Assembly (NCBI RefSeq): GCF_040222815.1
Contig: NZ_JAVKCH010000022.1
Span: 685,357 to 749,356 of the forward strand
Source: Imperialibacter sp040222815
GTDB lineage: Bacteria; Bacteroidota; Bacteroidia; Cytophagales; Cyclobacteriaceae
Reading direction: 5' to 3'
DNA: 64,000 bases
Shown: positions 39,131-48,400 of the stretch, one piece after another
How positions within the stretch are numbered: the stretch's first letter is position 1
How the letters are laid out: the number at the start of each line of letters is the position of its first letter
The notes under the pieces: generated by a model
Database searches by the model: none
The model's input: only the letters and a program-made list of their open reading frames with translations
What the model was told of the DNA's origin: nothing
Made by a program: the position numbers and the translations under genes

Positions 39131-40390
39131 TCACGTCTTCTGCTTCTTCTTTTGTGCCGAAGGAAACAGCACGTTGTTCAGGATGAGCCGATAGCCTGGC
39201 GAGTTGGGATAGAGGTCGAGGTTGGTCTGTTCCCGCCAGCCACCGGGGGAACGTTCAGGGTCGTGGCCGCTGTAGAACGTCCAATGCCCGTAGCCCATTT
39301 CGCCGTAGATGTAGCGCACCTCCCCGTCATCCGCATTTTCGCCCAGGATCAGCACATCGGACTTAACGGTGGGGGCCGCAAATGCTGTGGTTTGGCCAAA
39401 AAAGGATTTAACAACAGCTGTATGGTTTTGGGTAAGTAGGGAAGGTACAATGTCCCACTTGGCTGAGAAATCGAACAGTGAAAAGTAGCCCGAGCTTTCG
39501 TCGTAGTAATAGCGACGGCCTTCCGAGGTGTTGATATTTGAAAACCTTCTCGAGTTGGGCGGGTCAAGAATGAAATCAGTAAAAGCGAAGGTTTTGCTAA
39601 AGTCAAGCTTTTGCTGTGCCTGTGGATCCATTCCGTCGCCATCGTACATGCTTTCCACAATATCTACCCCTTCAGCTGCAAGAGCGATGTCGAAGGTTTC
39701 AGCACCGGAGCACATGGCAAAAAGGTAGCCGCCGGTCAGTGTGAACCCCTGAATCTTCTTGGCTACTGCCAGCTTCATGTCGGATACTTTGCTGTACCCA
39801 AAAGAGGCCGCTGTAGCTTCCTGTATCTTCGCCTCAATCTGCGACGACTGTCTTCTTAAATGCCGGCCAAATTGCCCGGTAAAGTCTTCATGATGCAAGT
39901 GCAGCCAGTCGAAATGTACCAGACTGTCGGAGAGCACTTCCGTGTCGTAAATGATGGTGTAGGGAATTTCTGCGTAATCGAGGGCGGTGATCACAGCGTC
40001 GGTATTGTCTTCCACCATGTCATTTTTGGGAGAGTAAACGGCGATTCGGGGTTCCTTTTCCATTTTCACCGAGTTCATATTCACTCTAGGGCTCTCAATT
40101 TCTTTCATCAGCAGGGCGGTTTCTCCATCGCTGATCACGTCGAACGACACGCCCCTAATGCTACACTCATTTTCCACTAGAGGGTCGTAGGGAAAGAGAA
40201 AGCTGCCGCCCCGGTAGTTGAGCAGCCAGTTGATCGGTATTTCACTTTGGAGAGACAGGTAGGCGATGCCGTAGGCCTTGAGATGGTTTTTTTGGCGGGC
40301 ATCCATAGGTATGAGAATAGACGCTGATTTACCTATGAGAGGAACCAGGAGAAAGATGCAACAAAGAAAACGTAGCACAACTGTACCCAT
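39131..40390 (-). CDS. Exported GATase/ThuA-like protein (annotated 'asparagine synthetase B' in relatives)
   Basis: 419 residues with an N-terminal signal sequence (about 1-23). From memory, close relatives in Cytophagales carry the name 'asparagine synthetase B', but there is neither the N-terminal Cys glutaminase nor the ATP-pyrophosphatase domain of AsnB, so that name looks wrong. The central part (IAVYSPKNDMVEDNTDAVITALDYAEIPYTIIYD... HFDWLHLHHEDFTGQFG ... GGYLFAMCSGAETFDIALA) has the shape of a class-I glutamine-amidotransferase-like/ThuA fold with a Cys in the nucleophile-elbow position (MCSGA). The terminal YFYSGHDPE... and GYRLILNNVLF segments are conserved-looking. Function unknown; probably envelope carbohydrate-related. 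Confidence 0.65.
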   Translation of the reverse strand: MGTVVLRFLCCIFLLVPLIGKSASILIPMDARQKNHLKAYGIAYLSLQSEIPINWLLNYRGGSFLFPYDPLVENECSIRGVSFDVISDGETALLMKEIESPRVNMNSVKMEKEPRIAVYSPKNDMVEDNTDAVITALDYAEIPYTIIYDTEVLSDSLVHFDWLHLHHEDFTGQFGRHLRRQSSQIEAKIQEATAASFGYSKVSDMKLAVAKKIQGFTLTGGYLFAMCSGAETFDIALAAEGVDIVESMYDGDGMDPQAQQKLDFSKTFAFTDFILDPPNSRRFSNINTSEGRRYYYDESSGYFSLFDFSAKWDIVPSLLTQNHTAVVKSFFGQTTAFAAPTVKSDVLILGENADDGEVRYIYGEMGYGHWTFYSGHDPERSPGGWREQTNLDLYPNSPGYRLILNNVLFPSAQKKKQKT

Positions 40391-40492
40391 GAGAAATGAG
40401 GGTTAGTGATTACTCAATATAATGAATAAATGCACATGCATTGCCGCCACCGGTCACATTTCAGTTTGCATGAGAAACGGTTTGGCCTGATC

Positions 40493-41839
40493 TCAGATCA
40501 GCTTGACCAAACCATATATAGCAACGGCCACAATGGCTACGATGCTGACCCAGAGGGTGATGTTGTACAATTTTCCTGAGGTGATGGGTTGCTCTCTTTT
40601 GTACTTAAAATGAATGGCTGCAAAAGCCACCAGCAGCAGCAAAACAGAGCCGACAATGCCACCTGAAAGAATCATTAGCACAGGAGATTCTACAAAGAAA
40701 TAGGCAAGAGCCCAGGCAGTAGGGAAAACCCACGCCAGCATAGCGATGGTTCTTTTTCTGGCTGCCATGTCAAAAAAGTCAATCCAGCCAAGCTGTCCGA
40801 AGATATCTGCATACATTCTCGTCCAGAAGGCAAGGGTGGCGAAAACGCTGGAGAACAGTACGAAGAAGGCGCCAACAAGGAAGATCGTTTTGAAGCCAGG
40901 CCCAAGCGACTCTGTGTAAATGGTGGCAATGGTTTCCACCATTTTGAGCCCTTCAGGCACATTGCCGCTGTGATTAAGCACGGCAGCACCCAGTAGGTAG
41001 AAAGCAGCAGTTACTGACGTGTAAATAATCATGGCAACAGTGGCGTCGAGGTACATGACTTTGGTCCAGCCTTCTGCTCTGCGTAGCCAGTCGTCGGAGT
41101 CATCACGAGGGCCAGTGTAGGCAGCATAGCCTTTCTCCCTGCACCAGTAGGTGTATGCGAGTATTTCGTCGCTGGCCACGCCCGTAATGCCAAAGGCACC
41201 AATGGCTACGCCCACCAGGGCAGGTGACAGGTCGAACTGCAGGCCACTCCATATATCGGCCATGGAGATGCTGTATTGGGTTTCGGAAAGGAAAATAAGG
41301 CAGGCAATGGTAAGGCAGGTGAAAAGCACCGTCATCACCAGTGAGGCTTTTTCCACAGGTAGGTAGTAGCCCTTGAAAATGATGCTGGCCACCAGCAAAG
41401 CAACAAAAATGACCCAGATCATGGTGGCTACCGAAGGGAAAAGCATGCTCAGCACCAGAGCGGAGCCGCCCATCATGCCCCCAATCTGGAATACTTTGAG
41501 CGACATCAGGCCGAGTATGGTCACAACAGACCATTTGCCCTTACCAGCCTTTGTCCCCGGCAGCAGCTTTAACGCCTGCATGGCGGTTTCCCCGGTTAGG
41601 ATGGTATGCTTGCCGAACTCTAATTGCACAGCCACTTTGATGAGACAGCTGGCGATGATGATCCAGAAGGCAGTAAAACCCGCCGACGCACCAAGGGTTG
41701 TAGTAGCGATCAGCTCGCCTGATCCAACGATAGAAGCTGACAGGATAAAGCCCGGCCCAAGGAATTTAAGACGCTGAAAGAAGGTGGTGGGCGGTTCTTT
41801 GATCGTCGCCGCACTGATGAGGTAGGAGTTGTCGGTCAT
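40493..41839 (-). CDS. Non-canonical Nramp-family transporter
   Basis: 448 residues, about eleven membrane helices. The family is recognisable from LKFLGPGFILSASIVGSGELIATTTLGAS (helix 1) and GVAIGAFGITGVASDEILAYTYWCREKGYA (helix 6), but the metal-binding DPGN of helix 1 is replaced by SIVGSGE and the MPH of helix 6 by GITGVASDE. It therefore belongs to the divergent Nramp-related group lacking the transition-metal site. Substrate cannot be assigned; Mg2+ or a different ion, or an organic substrate, is conceivable. Monocistronic and divergent from the flavoprotein gene. Confidence 0.8.
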   Translation of the reverse strand: MTDNSYLISAATIKEPPTTFFQRLKFLGPGFILSASIVGSGELIATTTLGASAGFTAFWIIIASCLIKVAVQLEFGKHTILTGETAMQALKLLPGTKAGKGKWSVVTILGLMSLKVFQIGGMMGGSALVLSMLFPSVATMIWVIFVALLVASIIFKGYYLPVEKASLVMTVLFTCLTIACLIFLSETQYSISMADIWSGLQFDLSPALVGVAIGAFGITGVASDEILAYTYWCREKGYAAYTGPRDDSDDWLRRAEGWTKVMYLDATVAMIIYTSVTAAFYLLGAAVLNHSGNVPEGLKMVETIATIYTESLGPGFKTIFLVGAFFVLFSSVFATLAFWTRMYADIFGQLGWIDFFDMAARKRTIAMLAWVFPTAWALAYFFVESPVLMILSGGIVGSVLLLLVAFAAIHFKYKREQPITSGKLYNITLWVSIVAIVAVAIYGLVKLI

Positions 41840-42117
41840 TTAAGCAGGTGAGTAGGGTGCAAACAATATAGTGAATAATAAGCACCTGGCGCTTAATTTA
41901 AAACCCTTTCCCAAGCCAGTGGTTGATTTGACCAATATTGGGATGATCTTTTCCTTTGGGTGGAAATTGGCTGAATCCTGACAGGACGATTTCGAAATAG
42001 ATGATCTTTCCTTCCTGCTTATTGGGCTTTTGACCTGAAAGCAAAGCTGAAGGCAACATCGCCAACTCAATTCGCTGGGTCTAATTCCCTATCTTTGGGG
42101 GCTAAAGAAGATACTCA

Positions 42118-43701
42118 TTGCAAAAAGAATTTCAATTTCAGGTACTGCCCGAAGAAGCAGCCGACAAGGAAGCACTCTATAAGCTGGCGAGTCAAAAGTC
42201 CTATATTCCATTCACGGACATCAGGCATGTGGAGGTGCTCAAGCGATCCATCGATGCAAGGCAAAGAATCATCAAAGTCAATCTGTCCGTTCGTGTGTAC
42301 GTCAACGAAGATTTTAAGGAGGAGCCTGTCTGGCTGCCAGACTATCCTGATGTATCCACAGCGGAAGAAGTAATCATCATCGGTGCCGGGCCCGCCGGGC
42401 TATTTGCAGCGCTGAGGTGCATTGAGTTAGGTAAAAAGCCTGTCATTCTTGAAAGAGGAAAGGACGTACGTGACCGCCGCCGTGACCTGAAAGCGATTAA
42501 CATCGATCATATTGTCAATGAAGACTCCAACTACTGTTTTGGGGAGGGAGGAGCCGGTACCTATTCCGACGGGAAGCTTTATACCCGGAGCAAGAAGAGG
42601 GGCGATGTACAGCGCATTTTGAAGCTCCTCGTGGGCTTTGGTGCAACAAAAGAAATTCTGGTGGAGGCCCATCCACACATTGGTACCAACAAACTGCCGG
42701 AGATCATTACTGATATTCGGGAGTGCATCCTTGCCCATGGTGGTGTGGTGAAATTCAATACCAGAGTAACCGACATCCTGCTCAAAGGCGATTCCATTGA
42801 GGGTGTTAGTACCGCTTCTGGCGATATTATTAAGGCGAAAAAAGTTATTCTGGCCACCGGTCACTCTGCCAGGGATATATTTGAGCTGCTGGATAGAAAG
42901 AAAATTAGCATCGAGCTTAAGCCATTCGCCCTGGGAGTGAGGGTGGAGCATCCGCAATCTCTGATAGACACGATACAGTACAAATGCGACGATAGGGGGA
43001 CTTATTTGCCCCCTGCTCCCTATAGCATCGTGAAGCAGGTAGGTAGCGGTACCAACACCCGTGGGGTCTACTCTTTCTGTATGTGCCCGGGAGGTGTGAT
43101 TGCCCCTTGTGCTACAAGCCCAGGCGAGGTGGTGACGAACGGCTGGTCACCTTCGAAAAGAGATCAGCCAAGTGCCAACTCGGGCATTGTGGTGGAGCTT
43201 AGGCCGGAAGATTTTAAGGCATTTGCCAGCAAAGGGCCGTTGGCAGCCATGGCTTTTCAGCAATCCATTGAGCAACTTGCCTGGAAAGAAGGCGGGCAGA
43301 CGCAGCGGGTACCCGGACAAAGACTGATTGATTTTACCAATGGTAAACGATCGGCCGATGTACCGGAAACTTCATACAAGCCTGGTGTCACTTCGGTAGA
43401 GCTGGGGAGTGTGCTGCCAGATTTTATTTACAAAACCCTTCAGGAAGGCTTTAGGGAGTTTGGTAAAGCCATGAAGGGCTACCTGACTAATGAGGCGGTG
43501 GTACATGCGCCTGAAAGCCGCACTTCATCTCCGGTGCGCATTCCCCGTGATCCTGAAACTTTGGAGCATATTTCCGTCAAAGGACTGTATCCTTGCGGAG
43601 AGGGGGCAGGCTACGCTGGCGGCATTGTTTCGGCTGCGATTGATGGGGAGAAATGCGCTGAGAAAGCGGTAGGGTATGTAGCGGCGGCCGTTGGCGAGTG
43701 A
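42118..43701 (+). CDS. FAD-dependent oxidoreductase (COG2509 / YtfP-HI0933-like)
   Basis: 527 residues if started at the TTG at 42118; no ATG is available before the first conserved residues. Residues 1-80 form the small N-terminal domain of COG2509 proteins (with SQKSYIPFTDIRHVEVLKRSIDARQ). FAD-binding GAGPAGLFAALRCIELGKKPVILERGKDVRDRR follows (about 89-122), then GEGGAGTYSDGKLYTR, ATGHSARDIFELL, CPGGVIAPCATSPGEVVTNGWSPSKR and the C-terminal PCGEGAGYAGGIVSAAIDG. Several cysteines (CMCPGGVIAPC) could coordinate a cluster or be redox active. Physiological reaction unknown. Its 3' end is partly duplicated at 44342-44470 and a hairpin repeat overlaps the stop. Confidence 0.88.
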   Translation: MQKEFQFQVLPEEAADKEALYKLASQKSYIPFTDIRHVEVLKRSIDARQRIIKVNLSVRVYVNEDFKEEPVWLPDYPDVSTAEEVIIIGAGPAGLFAALRCIELGKKPVILERGKDVRDRRRDLKAINIDHIVNEDSNYCFGEGGAGTYSDGKLYTRSKKRGDVQRILKLLVGFGATKEILVEAHPHIGTNKLPEIITDIRECILAHGGVVKFNTRVTDILLKGDSIEGVSTASGDIIKAKKVILATGHSARDIFELLDRKKISIELKPFALGVRVEHPQSLIDTIQYKCDDRGTYLPPAPYSIVKQVGSGTNTRGVYSFCMCPGGVIAPCATSPGEVVTNGWSPSKRDQPSANSGIVVELRPEDFKAFASKGPLAAMAFQQSIEQLAWKEGGQTQRVPGQRLIDFTNGKRSADVPETSYKPGVTSVELGSVLPDFIYKTLQEGFREFGKAMKGYLTNEAVVHAPESRTSSPVRIPRDPETLEHISVKGLYPCGEGAGYAGGIVSAAIDGEKCAEKAVGYVAAAVGE

Positions 43702-43712
43702 AGACACTCGCC
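43693..43712. repeat. REP-like hairpin overlapping a stop codon
   Basis: GGCGAGTG (43693-43700), loop AAGA, CACTCGCC (43705-43712), then the tail AGGGCGGTGG. The TGA stop of the flavoprotein gene (43699-43701) lies inside the hairpin. Confidence 0.75.
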
Positions 43713-43773
43713 AGGGCGGTGGTTTGATAAAATTGATAATTTATATTTCCTTGCAAAAGAAACGGCCCGGCCG

Positions 43774-44091
43774 TTACTTATCACCATGTAATTTCTGATC
43801 TGACTCCGTGAAGTACCTCATATTGGCACGCTTTGCTTTGCATTGAAGAAAGAAACTAAAAGGAATGTCTACCTCATACTTTCCCTGCTCCAGAACGATA
43901 ACACATTTATCTGGCTCTCCAGGAATCGCATGAGCAAACTTCACTGCATTGATATCAGTAAAGAACTCCATCTCGTGATTCCCTTCTTTAAGATTGAGCT
44001 CTTCCTGTAACTCAACACTCAAATGATCATAAAGCTTCGCTATCGGCATCTTGCCAACAAGCACAAGCGGTTTTTCATAATTCTCTTCCAT
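43774..44091 (-). CDS. Hypothetical protein
   Basis: 105 residues from the ATG ending at 44091 (MEENYEKPLVLVGKMPIAKLYDHLSVELQEEL...); an in-frame start at 44226 would add a basic stretch without family character. The sequence has mixed alpha/beta character, no signal peptide or membrane helix. Notable segments are NLKEGNHEMEFFTDINAVKFAH and VIVLEQGKYEVDIPFSFFLQCKAKRANM. I do not recognise a family. It sits between the flavoprotein gene and the duplicated 3' fragment of that gene. Confidence 0.5.
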   Translation of the reverse strand: MEENYEKPLVLVGKMPIAKLYDHLSVELQEELNLKEGNHEMEFFTDINAVKFAHAIPGEPDKCVIVLEQGKYEVDIPFSFFLQCKAKRANMRYFTESDQKLHGDK

Positions 44092-44341
44092 TCTATTCGT
44101 TGGTTTAATTAAAACGAAATTCATTCGGTCGTTGCCCGCTATGATACGATAGCGAGAACTCAATATATCCCTTTTTCCTGACAGTGTAACGCTTCTGTAT
44201 CTCTCCATAGGCAATCTGGCCCTCATTCTTCAATGTCTCAGTACCTGCCAGTTATCTAGGTAGGTTACTCAGAGTTGCCTTGGCAGCTTACTTTTTGGAT
44301 ACGGCCTCATCCATCATTTGAAAGAGACTCTGGGGCCTAAA

Positions 44342-44470
44342 TCAGTGAAAGACCTTGATCCTTGCGGAGAGGGTGCTGGCTACGCAGGAGGCATTATCTC
44401 AGTTGCTATTGATGGAGAGAAATGCGCTGAGAAGGCGGTAGGGTATGTGGCGGTGTCAGTTGGCGAGTGA
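44342..44470 (+). pseudogene. Fragment duplicating the 3' end of the flavoprotein gene
   Basis: Reads SVKDLDPCGEGAGYAGGIIS followed by VAIDGEKCAEKAVGYVAVSVGE and TGA, against the intact gene's SVKGLYPCGEGAGYAGGIVS, AAIDGEKCAEKAVGYVAAAVGE. About 42 codons are kept in frame, with mostly third-position changes, and the following hairpin repeat and CCA-GGCGG tail are also duplicated. There is no start codon or upstream homologous sequence, so it is the remnant of an ancient tandem copy. Confidence 0.85.
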
Positions 44471-44516
44471 GGACACTCGCCAAGGCGGCGGGGACGGGTG
44501 AGTGAAGACACTCACC
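44462..44516. repeat. Two REP-like hairpins in tandem
   Basis: GGCGAGTG (44462-44469)/CACTCGCC (44474-44481) around AGGA, then the tail AAGGCGGCGG, then GGTGAGTG (44497-44504)/CACTCACC (44509-44516) around AAGA. The two stems differ in sequence but are each perfectly paired. Confidence 0.8.
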
Positions 44517-44646
44517 AGAACGGAGCCCAAGTGAGAACATCCACACTTCAGTCTTCATCCGGCAATTAAAATCTCATTCTTTTGAAGGATATTATTGGCA
44601 TTAACACTACATTTCTTGCAGACTTCAACAACTAAAGCAAATAGCC

Positions 44647-44757
44647 ATGGCAAAAGGAACATCACCCCAAAAAGGTAACGAGAAAAAGGAGCCCACCAAG
44701 AACCTGAAAGAGAAGAGGGCCGAGAAGAAAGCTAAGAAAGCATCAAAAAGGGATTAA
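44647..44757 (+). CDS. Small lysine-rich protein (36 residues)
   Basis: Too short for usual gene calling, but well framed: ATG at 44647, 36 codons, TAA at 44755-44757. The product is extremely basic (about a third lysine plus arginines: MAKGTSPQKGNEKKEPTKNL then KEKRAEKKAKKASKRD) and fits short Lys-rich 'KEKRAEKKAKK' proteins I recall from Bacteroidota. It could bind nucleic acid or the ribosome. The stop codon overlaps a strong terminator hairpin (44745-44767), which supports a short transcript ending exactly here. Confidence is moderate because low-complexity ORFs can be false. Confidence 0.65.
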   Translation: MAKGTSPQKGNEKKEPTKNLKEKRAEKKAKKASKRD

Positions 44758-44767
44758 GTCCCTTTTT
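44745..44767. terminator. Bidirectional rho-independent terminator
   Basis: AAAAAGGGA (44745-44753) pairs with TCCCTTTTT (44759-44767), five-base loop, T-run continuing to 44769. It separates the small basic-protein gene (+) from the convergent SRPBCC gene (-) and overlaps the stop of the former. Confidence 0.85.
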
Positions 44768-45145
44768 TTATTCATAAAAGTCAATCAACGCTCCAAAATA
44801 AGTCGTATTCCAACCTTCCACAATGTCGTCGTAGTCGTCATCGGGAATGTTGCTGTGGCGCAGCTCGGCTGAGGTACCGTTTTTGTGTGGGTGAAGAATA
44901 ATGGTGACAATCGACGCTTCTGCCTGCTCGCCAAAATACCACTGCTGCACAATTTTTCTTCCAGGCTCAAACTCCAGGTTCTTCCCAACAATGCTTCCTT
45001 CCCAAAGAGAAAATTCTGAGCCTGGCTCGGTCGACATTTCTGCTTCTTCACCTGTCCAGGCGTGAAGGGAGGCGGGGTGTGTAAGAGCGGCGAATACTTC
45101 TTCTGGTAGAGCCGGTACGATGTAGTATTTTTTATAGTCTTTCAT
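44768..45145 (-). CDS. SRPBCC-family (START/AHSA1-like) protein
   Basis: 125 residues with the helix-grip pattern: YYIVPALPEEVFAALTHPASLHAWTGEEAEMSTEPGSEFSLWEGSIVGKNLEFEPGRKIVQQWYFGE at the start and SAELRHSNIPDDDYDDIVEGWNTTYFGALIDFYE at the end, the long C-terminal helix with the conserved GW. This is the AHSA1/SRPBCC domain that forms a hydrophobic ligand cavity. Cytoplasmic, function unknown. Gene is alone, convergent with the small basic-protein gene. Confidence 0.85.
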   Translation of the reverse strand: MKDYKKYYIVPALPEEVFAALTHPASLHAWTGEEAEMSTEPGSEFSLWEGSIVGKNLEFEPGRKIVQQWYFGEQAEASIVTIILHPHKNGTSAELRHSNIPDDDYDDIVEGWNTTYFGALIDFYE

Positions 45146-45420
45146 TCAAACGAATTACTGATTTGATATTGCTGATTTCAGATTTAATGCTTCCTTCGGC
45201 ACTGCTTTTTATGTTAAAAATGCTTAAGAAAAACCAAAGAATGATTCCCTTATTCGCATTTGCGATTGCCATCTGGAAATTATATGAATCAACCTTAAAA
45301 ATAAAATTCTTCATTCAGCTTTATTTGGCCAATATCAGTTGGGTAGAAACGGGCGAGCATGTCGATCACTTTGGTTAACTTTAAGAAATCATTGACCCAA
45401 TATCCATTTCGTTAACTTTT

Positions 45421-48400
45421 ATGTCACATACCGAATCACCCTACAAGCCGAAAAATCACATAAGGATAGTCACTGCTGCTTCGTTGTTCGACGGCCATGA
45501 TGCTGCCATCAATATCATGCGCCGGATTATTCAGGCCACAGGTGTAGAGGTGATTCACCTGGGCCACAACAGGTCAGTGCAGGAAATTGTCGACTGCGCT
45601 ATTCAGGAAGATGTGCAGTCGATTGCCATCACCAGTTACCAGGGTGGGCATGTAGAGTTTTTCAAGTACATGTACGACCTGCTCAGGGAGAAAGGAGCCG
45701 GGCATATCAAGATATTTGGGGGGGGAGGCGGAACCATCCTGCCAACGGAAGTAGAAGAGCTGCATGCCTATGGCATCAATCGCATTTATTCGCCGGACGA
45801 CGGGCGCACCATGGGTCTGCAAGGAATGATCAATGACCTGATTGCCGGGAGCGACTTCCCTATTGGCGATCACCTCAACGGTGAGCTTGGTAGCTTGAAG
45901 AAGAAAGATGTAAAGTCGGTGGCCAGGCTGATATCGGCCGCTGAGAATTTTCCAGACGTTGCTCAGCCGCTGCTACAAAAGATAGATGCTGAGGCTGCAA
46001 AAAGCAAGGTGCCGGTGTTGGGTATCACAGGCACTGGCGGCGCTGGCAAATCCAGCTTGGTTGATGAGCTTGTGCGTCGGTTTTTAGTTGATTTCGAGGG
46101 CAAGCATATCGGAGTGGTGTCGGTTGACCCCTCCAAAAGAAAAACCGGGGGTGCTTTGCTGGGCGACAGGATTCGCATGAACGCCATCCATCACCCCAGG
46201 GTATACATGCGGTCGCTGGCTACCCGGCAGTCGAACCTGGCACTGTCGAAGCATGTGCAGGAAGCTGTGAACATTCTCAAAGCCGCCGAGTTTGACCTGA
46301 TTATTCTTGAGACCTCTGGCATTGGTCAGTCGGATACAGAAATCACTGATCATTCCGACGTGTCGTTGTATGTGATGACGCCGGAGTACGGTGCAGCTAC
46401 TCAGCTGGAGAAGATCGATATGCTCGACTTTGCCGACATGATCGCTATCAACAAGTTTGACAAGAGAGGCGCCCTCGATGCCGTGCGGGATGTGAAGAAA
46501 CAGTATAAGCGCAACCATGGCCTTTGGGAAACACCAGACGACCAATTGCCAGTATTTGGCACCATTGCCAGCCAGTTTAATGACCCCGGCATGAACACGC
46601 TGTACAGGAAGCTGATGGATAAGATTGTAGAGAAAACAGGTGCTGGGCTGGCGTCTGCTTCTACATCGTCGGACGAACTCTCAGAAAAGATTTTCATCAT
46701 TCCTCCCAAGCGTACCCGCTATTTGTCGGAGATTACTGAGACCATCAGGCACTACAATGAGTGGGTGGAGGAGCAAAAGGAAGTGGCCCAAACGCTTTAC
46801 GGCATCAAAAAAACCATAGCCGCCGCAAAGAAAGCCGGAGAGGACAAGGTGTTGGGAGAGAAGCTCGATGGACTTTTCGAGAAGACGTCGCTTGACCTTG
46901 ACCCCAAAAACTTAAAAGTGATTGAGGAATGGCCTGAAAAAGTACAGCGGTATAAAAGCGGAGAATATGTTTATTCGGTAAGAGGGAAGGAGATTAAAGT
47001 GCCTACTCATACGGAGTCGCTCTCACACACCAAAGTGCCAAAAATAAGCTTGCCCCGGTATGACGGCTGGGGCGACGTGCTGAAGTGGAACTTGCAGGAG
47101 AATGTGCCGGGAGAGTTTCCTTACGCCGCCGGCGTGTTTCCGTTCAAGCGCACCACTGAAGACCCTACCCGCATGTTTGCCGGAGAGGGCGGCCCCGAGC
47201 GCACCAATAAGCGCTTCCATTATGTGTCGAAAGACAATGCGTTTGCCAGGTTGTCGACTGCTTTCGATTCGGTGACTTTGTACGGAGAAGACCCCGATCA
47301 CCGGCCCGACATATACGGCAAAATTGGCAATTCCGGCGTGAGTGTCTGCTCGCTGGACGATGCCAAGAAGCTTTACTCAGGCTTCGACCTGATTGATCCA
47401 ACTACATCTGTCTCAATGACCATCAACGGGCCTGCAGCTACGATCTGTGCGTTTTTCATGAATGCCGCCATAGACCAGAACTGCGAGAAATACATCAAAG
47501 CGCAGGGCATTGAAGCGAAGGTGAAGGAGAAAATCACGGAACTCTTTAAGGCCAAAGGAATGACACAGCCTGTGTACAGTGGGGCGATTCCCGAAGGCAA
47601 CAATGGGCTCGGGTTAATGCTGTTGGGCATAACGGGAGATCAGGTGCTGCCTGCTGATGTGTACCAAAAGATCAAAGCTGATACCCTTTCAAAAGTGCGA
47701 GGCACAGTACAGGCCGACATCCTCAAAGAAGACCAGGCACAAAATACCTGCATTTTCAGCACGGAATTCTCCCTGAAAGTAATGGGTGACGTGCAGCAGT
47801 ATTTTATCGATCAGAATGTTCGGAATTTCTACTCCGTATCTATCTCGGGCTATCACATTGCTGAAGCTGGTGCCAATCCTATTTCTCAGCTGGCTTTCAC
47901 GTTGTCGAACGGGTTTACCTTTGTTGAATACTATGTCAGCCGTGGCATGCATGTCGACGATTTTGCTCCTAACCTTTCTTTCTTCTTTAGTAATGGGGTC
48001 GATCCGGAATATTCCGTGATTGGCAGAGTGGCCAGGAAGATTTGGGCGAAAGCTATGAAGCTGAAATACGGTGCTAATGAGCGCTCTCAAATGCTGAAGT
48101 ACCATATCCAAACCAGTGGTCGGTCGCTACACGCACAGGAGATCGACTTCAACGACATCAGAACGACGCTTCAGGCTCTTTATGCTATTTACGATAACTG
48201 TAACTCGCTACACACCAATGCCTACGACGAGGCCATCACCACGCCGACGGAAGAGTCCGTGCGCCGGGCTATGGCCATTCAGTTGATTATCAACAAAGAG
48301 CTTGGCCTGGCCAAAAATGAAAACCCATTGCAGGGCTCGTTCATTATCGAAGAGCTGACCGATTTGGTAGAAGAAGCAGTAATGGCCGAGTTTGACAGAA

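Larger units (their letters stand above)
44092..44646. other. Intergenic region with duplicated gene fragment and repeats
   Basis: About 555 bases. Contains the partial copy of the flavoprotein 3' end (44342-44470) and two hairpin repeats (44462-44516). From 44517 to 44646 I see only a likely promoter area for the small basic-protein gene. Confidence 0.6.

Noticed and set aside
45163..45378. 71-codon plus-strand frame upstream of icmF
   Set aside because: Hydrophobic by AT-rich composition, overlapped by a similar frame on the other strand; more likely promoter region.
45146..45420. Cobalamin riboswitch upstream of icmF
   Set aside because: No B12-box-like sequence or long structured leader could be recognised in the 275 bases before the start.
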